Source: Cristatella mucedo
Taxonomy: Eukaryota; Bryozoa; Phylactolaemata; Cristatellidae
Reading direction: 5' to 3'
Length of the DNA stretch: 64,000 bases
Assembly: GCA_009760855.2 (NCBI GenBank)
Contig: WPIO01000020.1
Location: 5,031,501-5,095,500, forward strand
Positions 10,846 to 22,344 of the stretch are shown in pieces (within the stretch, counting starts at the first letter, position 1; each line of letters begins with the position of its first letter). The position numbers and the translations under genes are program-made. The notes under the pieces are model-generated. The model searched no databases. It saw nothing but the letters and a program-made list of their open reading frames with translations, and was not told the origin of the DNA.

Positions 10846-11010
10846 ACTTAATTGGACGGCCGGTGCAGATGATTTCCTGCATCTTAAGAAGCCTATACTC
10901 AGCACAGATGACTTTTGCAAAGTCGCGGCTTCCGTATCCACCCATTCGACAGCCAGGTTCAGCACATGACCAGTATCTGCAGTTTAGATGAGTAAACCAC
11001 ATCCTCGCTA
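10846..11010 (-). mobile_element. LINE-C relic, antisense
   Basis: The minus-strand translation GYGSRDFAKVICAEYRLLKMQEI resembles GYRSRHFAKAIHAPVYRLLSDAG from the LINE-C relic at about 14600-14710. Only this short match supports the call. Confidence 0.4.
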
Positions 11011-11074
11011 GGTTGCTCGGGTTTTCCAAGAAACTAATCCACTGCAGGCGGCTATAAGTGAGACTGCAAGGCTA

Positions 11075-11785
11075 TTTTTAAATTATCAGAGGTTTGACGG
11101 CGTGTTTCGTGTGCTAAAAGAGCTAGGATGGCTGCTGGTTGATCAAGGGATACAGAGCAAAGCTGAACCACAAGGCCGGCTATGACCATGCTCCGCCTTG
11201 CACAGCTGAACTGCTGGAATAACAATAATAATAATAATAATAGTAAACTTGATAAACCGCTCTCACAGAACTTCATCTCTCTCTAGGCGCTTTACATTTG
11301 CTGTAAAGTGAAATGCAACTCAATAGTTTCAGCCTCCTCGTGACCTCCGGTTCTGCATGAGAAAGAAATTAAATTCCTCGGCTCCCAGAGTTGGCGACAT
11401 AAGCTTAAGCTCTGCAGGTCTTAGACAGTGGAGGTCACTTCCATTACCCTTATGCAACGACAACTACTTTCCTGCCTCCCATGATTGGACATCTGTTCCA
11501 GCCGCCTTAAGCTGCTACTTCCATTTCTACTTACTTTCCATTCTATTTCCATTTTCATTTCATTCACTGCAGCTGTAAACATGTTAGACATGTACCTTGA
11601 TTGCCCTCCTGAGTCTGCTAGTCTTCACACTTTTACGTTTTTTGAGTCAGACAAAGTCTGTTGGCTACTGACTGCCTACCGAAAGCAGCTTAGACTGTGA
11701 GTTGGGTATACAAAACTCCCCTGCATAACACCTACATTGTGATTGCTGTTTTGTGAAGTTACAGACGGTGAAATATTTCATTAAA
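11075..11785 (+). mobile_element. LINE-B 3' end, sense, with a LINE-A tail nested inside
   Basis: The segment at 11110-11215 matches the RT C-terminal part of LINE-B (compare 57400-57510). 11335-11785 matches the rest of the ORF end and the 3' UTR, including the CCGAAAGCAGCTTAG landmark and the terminal region ending in ATTAAATT. Between them lies a LINE-A tail on the opposite strand. Stops and indels are frequent. Confidence 0.7.
11221..11322 (-). mobile_element. LINE-A tail nested in LINE-B, antisense
   Basis: It begins with a (AATAAT)n run at 11221-11243 and continues with a decayed family hairpin and the TAGGCGCTTTACATTTGC sequence that precedes it in LINE-A. It interrupts LINE-B between 11215 and 11335, so it inserted after that LINE-B copy. 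Confidence 0.7.
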
Positions 11786-12647
11786 TTGTACCATGTTGGC
11801 TGCAGCTGTACACCACGTCCAGCTGTCCGTCCCTGTGAAGGTTCACTGCGCCACTGCAGAAGCAGTTAAAGCGAAACTCATTGTGTAGTACTCGTATCTC
11901 TTGGTGCACAGTAACTGTCATTTTACCCATCTCAAGAGCTCAAAGAAGCGCTGCTGCACCAACCACTGCAGCTGATTTCAGTCGCATCCGCTTCCAGCCA
12001 CAACGACTAGCAACAATGCGAAGGCAGAGTCTGGCAATGCGACTGTATCAAGGCGACAGGCCTGTCTTTTAGCCACTTGACACTTGCAGAAGCTGCAGAG
12101 CTGATCCTTATCGGCAGGATAGTATATGGATACTGCCGCTCGTCCATCTTGCAGTGACCGGGCCACTGGAAGCTATTAAAAACAAAGTCAAAGGGCATTC
12201 ATGGTTGCTGGGCTAGAACCACTGCACGATCGGTGAATACAAACAGTTGCATCGTGGTTTTCAGAGGACGCGAGAGTTCTAGCAAGAATAAATTATTACT
12301 TCCTCTGTTGAGCATGCATTGCCAATAATGAAAAACACAAGTGGATGACTTCTGCAAGCCTCCCCTGATCAGAATAAAACTTCTTGACAGCACTGCAATC
12401 GCTATACAGTTCAGTCCTGACAGAGACAGTCCTGCTCAACGTCGCCAGGCACTCGTTCGTACCCGTCAGTCAGAGCGCGCGGGAGCTATGGTTTGCCGCT
12501 CGCTCATGCAAATGAGTGCTAAGCATCAGAGGTCTACTGAGTATATCTCGAGCTCAAGAGATATAGCTTTACCCTAATACTCACTACCACTAATTAAATC
12601 TCAGAATACGAGCAAGCTCGGATTTAGGTGGATGAGATGCAGCATGC
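11786..12647. other. Copy 1-specific stretch with no recognised feature
   Basis: Only short overlapping frames on both strands, none resembling a known family. It is missing from copy 2. Confidence 0.35.
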
Positions 12648-12743
12648 CTTAAACCCAATAACCTAAACCGTAAACCCTAGGCACTAACAACCTAAACCAT
12701 AAGCCCTAAACCCTAAACCATAAACACTAAAACCCTAAACCTC
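12648..12743 (+). repeat. Degenerate CCCTAAA-type telomere-like tandem repeat
   Basis: About a dozen seven-base units of the form CCTAAAC/CCATAAA/CCCTAAA, some perfect (CCCTAAACCCTAAACC) and others one base off. The period is seven, as in plant and algal telomeres, and not the six of TTAGGG. The block is interstitial and lies at the right end of the copy 1-specific insert. Confidence 0.7.
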
Positions 12744-12784
12744 ACTTTCCTGCAATCCTTTAATCGTTCAAAGGCAGAATATCA

Positions 12785-12860
12785 ATCGGATTAGCTCAAT
12801 TGGAAGTGCACTGCACGACAAAGCACCAGGGGTTGAGATTGTATCTCGCTTACACTGTCA
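12785..12860 (+). repeat. tRNA-like relic (A and B box), copy 1
   Basis: The sequence has a D-arm-like TTAGCTCAATTGG at about 12792 and a B-box-like GGGTTGAGATTG at about 12830, with roughly tRNA spacing. The matching site in copy 2 at 25960-26020 keeps the GCTCAATTGGTAGAGCA part. No full cloverleaf with an acceptor stem can be formed, so this is a tRNA pseudogene or a SINE head. Confidence 0.45.
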
Positions 12861-14040
12861 GTTTTCTCTTTTGCTCTCTCTTTATAGGCTTAACAATTTA
12901 ATAAAGTTTGCTCCATGACACTCAAGTTTTTTATGCATATTAAAAAGAACTATCTTTAAAATGCAACAGCATAATTGTATGCCGATTGAGCTCGTTAATT
13001 GTCCGACGATGCGTGGTAATATACGGCAACAGCTTGGCTTGAAGCAACAATCCTTGATAATCAGTGGCAAAGCAACTGCAAAGTAGCTGCCCAGCTCAAA
13101 TTGTTTTTCGATGAATCATTTCACTGCGTTCAAAGTGGAACCGTGATGTTTTATATCTTTATTTGCCTATTTACTTATTGCCGACGATGCAGGCCAATTG
13201 CCAGCAATGCTCTGCACTAATAAAGCATTTCGAGAAAAATTGGTCAATCGGCTTCCCAAAAATGCAAACTCTTATTTCACATTCAGTCTAACCAAGTGTG
13301 GACTTAATTTGAATCCATTCTGAGCATTCAATTAATGTGAATGCATGGCATTGCCCGGCTATGGCCCGAGGAGATATTCTAAATGAAAACTGTCCGGAAT
13401 AGATGGACCTACAGTTGCTAAAATAAACTTCAATTTTTTTGCTAAATGCAGCTTACTACATTAAAAGTGCAGCCACATCCTTTTAACCAACTGAAACGTA
13501 CAGTCGAGAGCAATGTATTGGTATGAACGACAGTGGCCAGCTTTATACCACAATCACGTATAAGTTTATTAAAAATCGCTCAAACTGTCGTTTTGCCCGT
13601 TAAATTGTGGGCTATGCATGGAAATTGACTGTAACTGCCAGAGAAAATATGGAAATCTGTGATTGTCTGTTCACTAAAACTAAAAACAAATATCGTGGGA
13701 GAAGATCCCACTTTCCCTGCGTATTACAGTTTAGTAATACGTATTTAGTATTCCATATTTTATTATGAGTGTGAAAAGTGCAACCAAATCTCATTAACCG
13801 AACGGGAACGAGCGCTTACAGGCAACGCACAGCTAATAACCGCAACGGCCTGGTATATATAACAGTCCACTAAAAAAGATTAAGTGCTGCTTGGTAACGC
13901 TCCCATTTATAATTTGTGTTCCAGTATACTTTATTTTTGGTCCATTCCTTAAATGTAGTCGCTACTGCTAGCTCTCAGTCACTGATTGAAATCAATGGTA
14001 ATCACACAGGCCAATACGTAAAATATAATGCTATCAGTCT
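12861..14040. other. Duplicated non-coding block
   Basis: This matches 26020-27440 of copy 2 throughout, with many indels. A GTTTCGGCTTTCC-type motif and ATGCATGG motifs recur in both. No frame is kept open in both copies. Confidence 0.5.
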
Positions 14041-14119
14041 CAACTCAAATGTGCATAGGCTGTGCAGAGGTTAAGTACACATAAGTTATTATATTGCAAT
14101 TTTTCAAGTGCGACGTTAT

Positions 14120-14710
14120 ACCTAATGTAATACTAATATTGCGATAAGGCCTGGTCGTTGCCGTCGTTTGCCACCAGGTCCTTACGAGTGTAGGTAAACG
14201 ACTAGATTCACAAAAGCAGATTGCACGACGCTTAGCCTGGTGAGGAAGTAGATGTGAAAAGTAGGGTGGAGCCAAAAATGAAGGACATTAAAAGCGAGTA
14301 ACAGAACCCTGAAGTCGAGGTGCTGTAGAACTGGGAGCCACGGCAAGCAGTGGTGAGATGTGGCAGCTCTCACGCTCAAGACAAACAAGCATAGCTGCCA
14401 CATTTTGCACTAACTGTAAGCGCTTTAGTGCACTGGCCGGTATACCTGCAATTACTCATATATTGTTTGAGGTAATGAGTTCCTGTCTCGGTGTGATACA
14501 GGTTCTCTTTACCTTAAGTAATGTGTGATACGTCAGCAATACATGCAGCAAGGTAGTGGAATGATTTTGACGTACTAGTGACAGAGCAGAATCGAAGCAA
14601 ACGTACGTTCGAGGCTGCTGCAGATGATGACCCGCGTCTGAAAGAAGCCTATACACAGGAGCATGGATGGCTTTCGCGAAGTGCCTGCTCCTGTATCCGT
14701 GACATAAATA
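14120..14710 (-). mobile_element. LINE-C 3' part, antisense
   Basis: The minus-strand translation includes SHHCLPWLPVLQHLDFRVLL and LHPTFHIYFLTRLS, the same RT C-terminal pattern (LHWLPV..RIDFKVL..) as LINE-A but clearly diverged. The colinear copy at 27535-27903 keeps FLQHVDFKVLSLTVKSL. Stops interrupt the frame. Homology between the two duplication copies ends inside this element, at about 14498. Confidence 0.6.
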
Positions 14711-14769
14711 AATAAGCAATAATTTAAGGCACCTTTAATTATAATGTGGGCGACCACCACACTCTTTTT

Positions 14770-14945
14770 GGTGACCTGTGATAGCAAACTAGCTAAGGCG
14801 GTTGTTATTCGTGACCCACTTCCCGAGGTCGTGAGTTCGAATCTGGCAAAGGGCGATTCTTTATTGCCTCTCTAAGTGGTGGGTGATAGCCATTAAAGCT
14901 CTTCTGGTCTTTACAAAAGTAGCTGTTGGATCAGCTAGTAATATC
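14770..14945 (+). mobile_element. tRNA-derived SINE, copy 1
   Basis: A tRNA-like head has an A-box-like AAACTAGCTAAGGCGG, a paired arm around CGTGACCC...GAGGTCGTG, and a B box GAGTTCGAATCTGG at about 14834. A body with GGGCGATTCTTTATTGCC follows, then a 3' hairpin, AGCTG-TTGGAT-CAGCT, at about 14921-14936. The same layout occurs at 42716-42899 and 61029-61205. Confidence 0.75.
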
Positions 14946-15574
14946 ATTATGATTACATGTTAAAATGCTCTACCTCGGCTACCAGCGGTCCGGTTAAAAT
15001 GCAAATGTCAATCTTCATAGCCTCTATGAGTCGGTTGAAGGTTCAGGAAAGATTGCGGCAAGAAAAACCAGCTAGAGTCATGAGAACCACTAAACCTAGC
15101 ACAGTGCCGTCTTCCGGCTCGATTCAGCAAGCACGACGACATCTGGAGGCAGCAAGCTTGGTCAACCCTGCCTCATGCACTACGGATCGTAAGCAGCCAC
15201 ATGTCCGATGACAAATTTCTTTTAAAGGTGAAGAGAGTGGACTTGTCCATTTTGAGCTGGAGAGCTGAACTCCGATTAAGAACTGTGATCTTAGCCACTG
15301 AATTAAAGCCCTTATGGATTGGCCGCAATAAGTCAAGCGTTATGAGCACCTAGGCGTTATAATGTACGATCCTGATTATTGTCTGCCTTCCGACGTGACC
15401 ACCTTATAAAGCTTTTGCCTGACCGCAGTTGCTCTCTTGGAACTACCATCAGCAGGTCGGTGAGTCTAGTAGAGTAGACCGAATGTCTCCAGAGTGAATC
15501 AGAAGTCAAATATAGGCTATTGTGGTACTTAAAGTACTAAGGTGTTGTTTCTAGCTCTGTTTGCAACAATTCGA
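14946..15574. other. No recognised feature
   Basis: Lies between two SINE copies. Short frames only (one of 84 codons on the plus strand at 14957-15211, not recognised). Confidence 0.3.
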
Positions 15575-15720
15575 TGAGCCATGATGGTACACTAGGTAAG
15601 GTGGTTGCTTTACACGACCTCGGTCCTGAGGCTGTGGGTTTGAATCATGAGGTTAGCGATAGTTTATCGCCTCTGAGTGGTGGCTTTTTTAATGTAACGT
15701 GATTGAGTAAGTTGCCTGAT
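15575..15720 (+). mobile_element. tRNA-derived SINE, copy 2 (3'-truncated)
   Basis: It contains ACACTAGGTAAGGTGGTTGC, then the paired ACGACCTCGG...CTGAGGC arm, a B-box-like GGGTTTGAATC and AGCGATAGTTTATCGCC, a match to the SINE at 42716-42899. The terminal hairpin region is missing or eroded. Confidence 0.7.
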
Positions 15721-17945
15721 TCATGACGTGAATGGATTGATGCTAGGCTATCAAATTATTTTAGTTAACTGTTCTAGCTTGTGGTTAGACGTTTGAAAGA
15801 GTACTCCCAGGCCGGATAATGCAGGTGAATGATTTCCATCGTCAGCAGTCTTAAAGCAAAAGAAATTAATTGCTAGTGAATTTCCCTTAAAGGTGTAAAA
15901 TGTAGATAAAGGCTGGTACTTGTTACAGAGTTTCTACGAGATATCTTGGAGCAAGCCTGTTGTGGTCCTCGTTCAGCAACGCCAAGAATTTCTCTATTTA
16001 ACTTCGTGAACCAGAGATAGAGGCTGTTTTCAGTAAATAACTCAGCTAATCTCTTAAACTGCAGCAAGCACCGGTTCGTCTTCTATTTGCACTACTTCAT
16101 ACAAGCTTGGTCTTTTTTGACGACCAAGCTAAATTTGGCAAGCCTAGACCAAAAGAAGGAGTCAGTAAGGCGCCTACGAGCTAGCAGCATCGCCAAATAG
16201 AGGACAAAAGTCTTCCATTTTAGTGGCTGTATGGTGTTCCACGAGTAAGAGTTTGGTTCAATAACAAACTGTATCAATTTAATCGGTGTAAATTCAGAGA
16301 AGATTTGTTGCTGCTGATCGAGAAAAAATGATTTCGCAGTCAAGTTTAATTGCCATTAAGTCATTCTTACTTGAATATTTTTGATAATTCATGTATCTTT
16401 ACGTATTTCCAAAGGCTGCATGGCAAACACGACATAGTTTGATTGAGCTAAGCAAACCTCCCAATAGCAACAGTCATAAACCCTGTGCGGCTTTGTGATA
16501 TGCAGACTAATCCATTTTGCGTACTTAGCCATTTCTAGTGTAACTATTATAAGTTTCACAGTGGCAGCCTAATCAAACCATACAAGTAAAATGATTTGGG
16601 AGAGCGGGAAATTTTACTCTGACGGAAAAAGGGAGTTTGAAAATACTCATGACTGCTTTTTGTCTATCACTTCATCTGAGACTGATATGCAATCCACAGA
16701 GACTGAGTTGGCATCTTAAGATATGAAATTGAATCATCGGAAGCGGAAGTTTACTTTAAGTGTGCAATCAATTGAAATCAACGATTGATCCTATACGTTA
16801 TTTTACTGGATTCGTCTTCGTTGACGGATAAGTATTTGTAATCCACAAATCTTAGGATCCCACTAAAAGCATAGAGTCCAGAGTATATCTGATGTGTTCT
16901 AAGTCACAAAACACGGTCATATTACTTTTATTTCCCATTGCCTTTTAATCTACAAACTGAAGATACCCTTCCGATTAAAATGGTTACTTTTACGCCACTG
17001 ATATTATTCTGCATTCCAAAATGTCACAATGTTTAGTGAGGTTCTCATTTTTTGAGGTAAGAAGCTGAACCGGTAATACAAATTCTGTCAATATAAAATA
17101 AAGATTCAAATGTCAATGAAAATTCTGTCAAACAGAGAAGAAATCTGTTAGCTTGGAATCATTTTATTTAGCCTTTTAAAGTATATTCATTGCTAATTAA
17201 TTTAAAATTAAGGACACTTATAAGCTGATTTTAAGCAAGGCCTGTAGCGAAAATGTGAAAATCTAATTGTTATTCAGCTCGTTCTTAAAGTGCGAGTATG
17301 AGGAACTAAAGGGATACAAAACGAGACAGGCAGAGCAGCAGACGACGCCAATGCAAAGTGCCCTTGCTGACGGGATACTGTCGACGTCATTTTCAGCAGA
17401 AAAAGCTCACGTGACTTAAGTAACATTAGATAACATTCTTATCAATACTATTAAAAAATCCTTAAGCAGAAATGCAAACATAAACTGTTAAAACTATTCG
17501 AAAGGTAGGATCTAATGTGCCGCCTGATAGCAAACAAAGAAGGACGGCTGTCGTGTAGACTTGACGCTTGTCATTCTTCTCCACAGCTCAAATCCTCTCA
17601 CTGTTGACTTCGGCGTACACTGAACAACTTAAGAATGGCTGGTAAGTTCTTTTTCAGACGTGTTATGATAAGAGCTAGTTGGGTATATAAGCTTTCGCAT
17701 TGCAAACGCCGCGTAAATTTAATACAGTGCCGTGCAATACTATGCATTTCTTTTTTTTGTAACAAGCAAGACATGGGAACGAAGCACACGTTAGGATGAA
17801 ATGCTTTCTCTAGGGCATTCAAAGCACCCGTTTAATATAAAAGCTTTAGGTTGAACATAACGGGAATAAAGTAGCTGCGCTGAAAGTGTTACAAATTCAC
17901 ACATTATAGCTCCGACTGAGCTAACTAACTAGTGTCTTTCTTAAA
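15721..17945. other. Spacer between the two duplication copies; one near-open antisense frame
   Basis: Mostly featureless AT-rich DNA. On the minus strand, 16343-15873 reads as one frame of about 157 codons interrupted only by two TAG stops near 16088 and 16079. It includes NSLYLWFTKLNREILGVAERG. I do not recognise it, and it may be a decayed exon or chance. No repeat family was seen elsewhere in the spacer. Confidence 0.3.
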
Positions 17946-20249
17946 CTCCTAGAGCGGCTTTTCAAAATTTCAAACAAAATTTAAGGAACAAAATTAGGCA
18001 ATTTTAATTAAAAATAATAGGGACATATGTATATTTAGGCTTCGCAAAAGGAAATTAAGTGGTAACTTTAGCATTGTGGTTGCGACAGATAAGCAGGATA
18101 TCTACTGTGCCCGCGTCCCAAATTTGAAAAGCGAGCTTGTCATGATAAAATCGCTGCAACCCCTCGAGAAGCAGGCAGGTGGTTGCCGCCAATTCATCGT
18201 TTACCAATGGAATGATTTGTTTCAGCTGACCTCGGCGGACAGCAAGAATTTTAAGTGCTGGGTAGTGATGCTTGACTTCGGCTTCGGCTGCTGTTAAGTT
18301 TTTAGCTCAGCTTCTTTGTTTTGTATCCAGGCCTGAAAAAAGCCAGTGGTTCTTTAAAGCAGCCTCTTGACCGTACTTTTAGCCTTCCGTGCTAAGGAAT
18401 ACTTAAAAATAGTCAATTGTTCCGAAGCTACTAGAGCTGCAGCTTTCGTCTGCTGCTATTAAAAGTTATAAGGGCGACTAGCCGCTGTCCCAATCACCCG
18501 CCTTGGTTTGTTGCGAGCTTGTTCTTGTTTTTTCTTAAAGTTGATCATAGCTTGCCTTGTTCATACGCTTGTATTTATGAAGAAAACTTTAAAATCTGTC
18601 CGCTATATCATTTCGCTGAACTCAAAGCTGACATACTATAATGAGTATGTAAGTTATCTCTAGATAGCTTATTTTGCCTTGATGCACTTTCGATTTAGTA
18701 TAGGGAGCAACAATAAATTTGCTAATTAGCGCGTCCACTGTTCATAACTTTGAATTTACACTGACGAGGAACGTATTGCATTTAGTGGACATCCTTTGCG
18801 AACGTCTGCATCTTCTTTCAGGATAGATTGGACTTGAGACAAGGAAGCTGCAGACAAAGAAAGCGTAAGAATGAACCCACAAGGATGAATTTAGTAATTC
18901 AAAGCCCCAGTCTTCTTGAGCTCTTCTTAACTTTTGCCGTAATATAAATCAGCCCAATCTATTATGAAGCTTCTAAATTGCTAGACTAGCAGCATCGTTT
19001 TATTTAGCACTCCTTCAATTTAAAAGGTATTGTAAGCCCAGACATGTCCTCTAGAGAGGTGTTTTTATTGAACGTACAGTTTAGCTCAATAAATCGCAGG
19101 AGATATATAAATGGCTTAAGACTAGTGCAGTCATGGCAAACGTCCGAAATTCACACTTTAGTGACGTGCTACATTGAATTGCTCAACTCTACACCTGAAG
19201 GCTAATTTCAATCAGACAAAACAACCTGGTCTCATCACAGTTGCTTGCCAGAAAATCTGCTACTCTTCCCAGTTTCAATGCTCCTTTTGATTGTAATAAT
19301 TTGTATTCAAATACTTTTCTAGCTGTATTTGCTCCTCTTAAGTTATCTTTGTCAGCTTCAACTTGACTTATATAATTGAAATACTTGCCGTTGGGACTTA
19401 TGAACATACAATCTACTTGTCTAATACTAGTTTAATACTATTTCTTTTATCATGCGTTCCATCCTAGGCCACCAAAATTTTTCAGTGGTTTTATATCTGA
19501 ATTAAAGAGCTAACACACAGTAGTTTCTCACAGCACTTAGACATGCACTGCTGAGTGATCCATATTTTGCATGAAAGTGCTGAAATCAATTTGACCACCC
19601 ATATATATCCACCAAAATGCTTTAGAGCTGAGTATTTTAAAAGAAAGCTTTCAATTTTGTGTGTCTTTAGTACAGCCTACAGAAGTATTTTGCAGCTGCC
19701 TAATAATAACCGAATCTAAGAATACTTAGGAGTTGATGGTAAATATTTATTGAGCTTAATGCGCATGCAAAATATTCCCGACTGCAAAGGTTCCTCATGG
19801 TTCAGCTCACAGATTGCTTTGAGCTGTCAGTAGAGGCTAGCAATCTGGTAAAAAGCCTAAATGTGTGCCTCATATTGATGGCCAACTTTTTGAACTCAAT
19901 CCATCGCTTATGAGCAGCCAGACACATTATACTAAGAGTAAAATTGAGTTAAGTCAAGTAGCATCATTTTTAGAGCAGTTACGTATGTTGGCAACGTAGG
20001 CAATTGTTCGGAAAACAGTTTGAAACGATGAAAGCCATAGGTCTGAATGAGCCTTAGCAACATTATCGCTTTCATAAATTAATCTTGAACTTGTATCAAG
20101 CCAATTGATCAGACTGATCATATCATTATCGTCTCAATCGTAGCTGGCTAAAAACTTCTATTTTCACAAGCTCGTAAAATTTGCCTAAAATACTAAGGTG
20201 AGGTGTACATTTTAGAGTGAAAACTATCCGCAAAACTCTTCTCTTCCAG
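17946..20249 (+). other. Duplicated upstream flank or presumed intron of propeller exon 2
   Basis: Homologous to 1-115 plus 1734-3624. It includes an antisense 72-codon frame at 19407-19189 whose core (DKDNLRGANTARKVFE) resembles DKENLRSARTAKRLFK, encoded antisense at the aligned place in copy 1 (about 2680-2745), although copy 1 has stops around it. No upstream exon of the propeller gene was found. Confidence 0.5.
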
Positions 20250-21157
20250 CTCTGAATATCACAGACGTTCGGCTAGGAAGAGCATCCAATGCGAATACGG
20301 TGAAATCGTCGGCTACTGTATTTCCATTTGAGTGCTGTGATTTTGCATTACTGAGCCACGAAGTCGTTGCATTTGCTTGCGGCTACAAAGGTGTGCAACT
20401 TTTCACCATCAGCGGAGTAGAGCTGTCAAAATGGAAGCCACCGAAAGTGGACTGGACGTATATTGTCAGAGCTGTTTTGAAGGATGGCTCAGATAGTTCC
20501 CGTATCGTCATAGCGATGTGGGACGCAAGTGCAATCGTCGTCCTTGATCCAGCAAATAGTCAGCCGGCTGGTGTCTGGAACGAATACCGCCGTCATGACC
20601 TAGGTGGTGAAGCTGTCGAGAGTTTGGCTTGCTACGGCGATCTCATCGTCTTTGCTTGCTGCAAGAAGGACCAGATGGGTCACAACAAGGAGTTGTTTCC
20701 GCAACATCCTAGGAGCCTGGTTTTACTTAAAGATGTCGAGCATTTCAGGATTGACCTCGGCATAGGACGTGTGGGTGGACTAGCAATCGATGCAGAATTA
20801 ATAGTCATGGTGACGAGAGCTGAACCCAGATTTTTCGTTACTGCTTTCAACCACAGTGGCGTTACATTGTGGAAACGAGATTACCTTTACCAAATATCCG
20901 ACGTTTGCTTTTCAGTAGACGGGTCAGCTTTGTATCTTTCTAACTATGATATGAAAATGGTGATGGAAATTAGCCGCACTGGTAAAGGTGAATTCAAAGT
21001 TCTTCTCAAATCACAAGGTTACTTGGAGAATCAACGTCCGGTAGGAGTTTCAACTTGCCACTACAACAACAAACTAGCATTCGCTGTTCTGTATCACGAT
21101 AATGTTACAAATCCAGGTGCTGCAAAATCAGTAGTATTATTTGTAGGTATACAATAG
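20250..21157 (+). CDS. Last exon of a fast-evolving beta-propeller-like (TRIM/NHL-type) protein, copy 2
   Basis: The frame is open from the same splice acceptor as copy 1 (CTCTTCTCTTCCAG, ending at 20249), in the same phase, to TAG at 21157. It gives about 302 residues after a split codon. It starts LNITDVRLGRASNAN and aligns with copy 1 without an indel over 279 residues, of which I count 204 identical. Best-conserved blocks are VAFACGY, GVELSKWKPPKVDWTY, ACYGD.IVFACC.KDQM, SDVCFSVDGSALY.SN and SRTGKGEFKVLLKSQ. In roughly the first 150 codons I counted about 46 replacement and 27 silent changes. The gene thus seems to be kept open but evolves quickly. The C-terminus is shorter than in copy 1 (FVGIQ against FVGKDSHT). 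The canonical AATAAA of copy 1 is AATAAC here. The function is inferred only from strand-repeat pattern. Confidence 0.72.
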
Positions 21158-21905
21158 GGGACTGAAAAAACTTCTCCGTTGTCACTTGTACAAATAACAT
21201 TTTCATAATACTTGGTAGCGTTGTTAAGTGATTGGCTTTTGCATCGATCGCAATGGCTAAACACTGAAGTGCAACTTTAAATGCACCACTTCACCTATAT
21301 CTGGCTCACCGAACTCTGCAATGCCAGCCACGAGTGCTCGTCTTAAACACACGTGATGGCTTCAGGTAAACGCCACACTGAGCTCAGTTAAGGAAGTCCT
21401 GTGCTCAACTAAAACTGCAATGACTATAACGATGCGACCATGGACGGTTGCCTGTCTCAGGCACTCAGTATGCAAGCGTGTGTGCTACTAAATCTCTTCT
21501 CAGTAAATCCCTTTGCTCGCCACAAACTTTCAATTTAATTTATCATGGCCTAAAATCTGTTTTCTAGTGAACACGATCCGAAATGGCGTCTTAGTTATCC
21601 CCTTTGGTAGACGTAAATCATCAATTTAACTTTTCTACATGGAATATATTTATCTTTCAGGAAGGTAATATTGCATCTAGGATAAGAAACTCTACGGTAA
21701 AGCATCCGAACCTTACTACTAATCCACTGGTAGTTCAACACCGGTCCAATCGAGTACCAATCCCTTTGTAGCCGCAAGTCAGAATTAAGTGCAAGGTTAA
21801 TGATGTCAGTTTTATATCACGTTAAAAAAAGAGGATAATGAATTCCTAATTAGGAGTATAACTTTTTCGCACCTGCACGTGATTTAAGTGTTATGCCCCA
21901 TGGTG
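21158..21905. other. Duplicated 3' flank of propeller exon 2
   Basis: Matches 4545-5275. No coding frame or RNA gene seen. Confidence 0.55.
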
Positions 21906-21959
21906 ACGTCTCACTAGGTGAACGCAAAATATTTGCAGTAAACCGTAAAGGTGGCCGTA

Positions 21960-22195
21960 AGCAGGCGACAAGCTATAAAATTAGTTGTTAGGAAAACAGT
22001 AACAACGACTTTTCGCATGCACTGGCACGGGCTGGAGATTATCCGCTTAGAGCCACTCTGCTAGCTAGCTCCACCACAGGCCGACTGTTCTGGCTCGGTC
22101 TGCTCGGAGCGGCTAGGCGCCGGACGGCATTTCGCTGTTGCACTCGGCTGAGACTTTTAGATTTTAGCTTTTAGCAGCCAGATACCATAGCGAAA
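21960..22195. repeat. Dispersed repeat D, partial third copy
   Basis: It shares the GCACGGGCTGGAGATTATC block, the GAGCCACTCTGCTAGCTAGC stretch and the terminal TTTTAGCTTTTAGCAGCC with the copies at 9890-10285 and 25275-25665. It lies where homology to copy 1 is lost, so it may mark a rearrangement point. Confidence 0.6.
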
Positions 22196-22212
22196 CCTTA
22201 GTAAAATTAGGG

Positions 22213-22308
22213 CTTTATTAGACAGGGGTATTATATCCAAATGGGCACCTACAGTTATAGCTTTATTAGACAGGGGTATTATATCCAAATGGGCACCTAC
22301 AGTTATAG
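22213..22308. repeat. Perfect 48 bp tandem duplication
   Basis: Two identical 48-base units lie side by side (22213-22260 and 22261-22308), each starting CTTTATTAGACAGGGG and ending CAGTTATAG. No base differs, so the duplication is recent compared with everything around it, or an assembly artefact. Confidence 0.95.
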
Positions 22309-22344
22309 CATCATGTCACAGATTCTGTAACATAATGCTTAAAG

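Larger units (their letters stand above)
1..14498. repeat. Segmental duplication, copy 1 (left edge is outside the window)
   Basis: This block matches 17946-27903 in the same order and orientation. Matching anchors include 1-115 with 17946-18040, 1734-5275 with 18045-21905, 7850-10310 with 23620-25690, and 12785-14498 with 25960-27903. By eye the non-coding parts are about 75-90% identical with frequent small indels. Parts absent from the other copy are 115-1733 (LINE palindrome), 5276-7850 (LTR retrotransposon relic) and 10310-12785 (LINE relics and telomere-like repeats). Both copies end within an antisense LINE fragment, so that element predates the duplication. The coordinates are approximate because they come from visual alignment. 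Confidence 0.85.
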
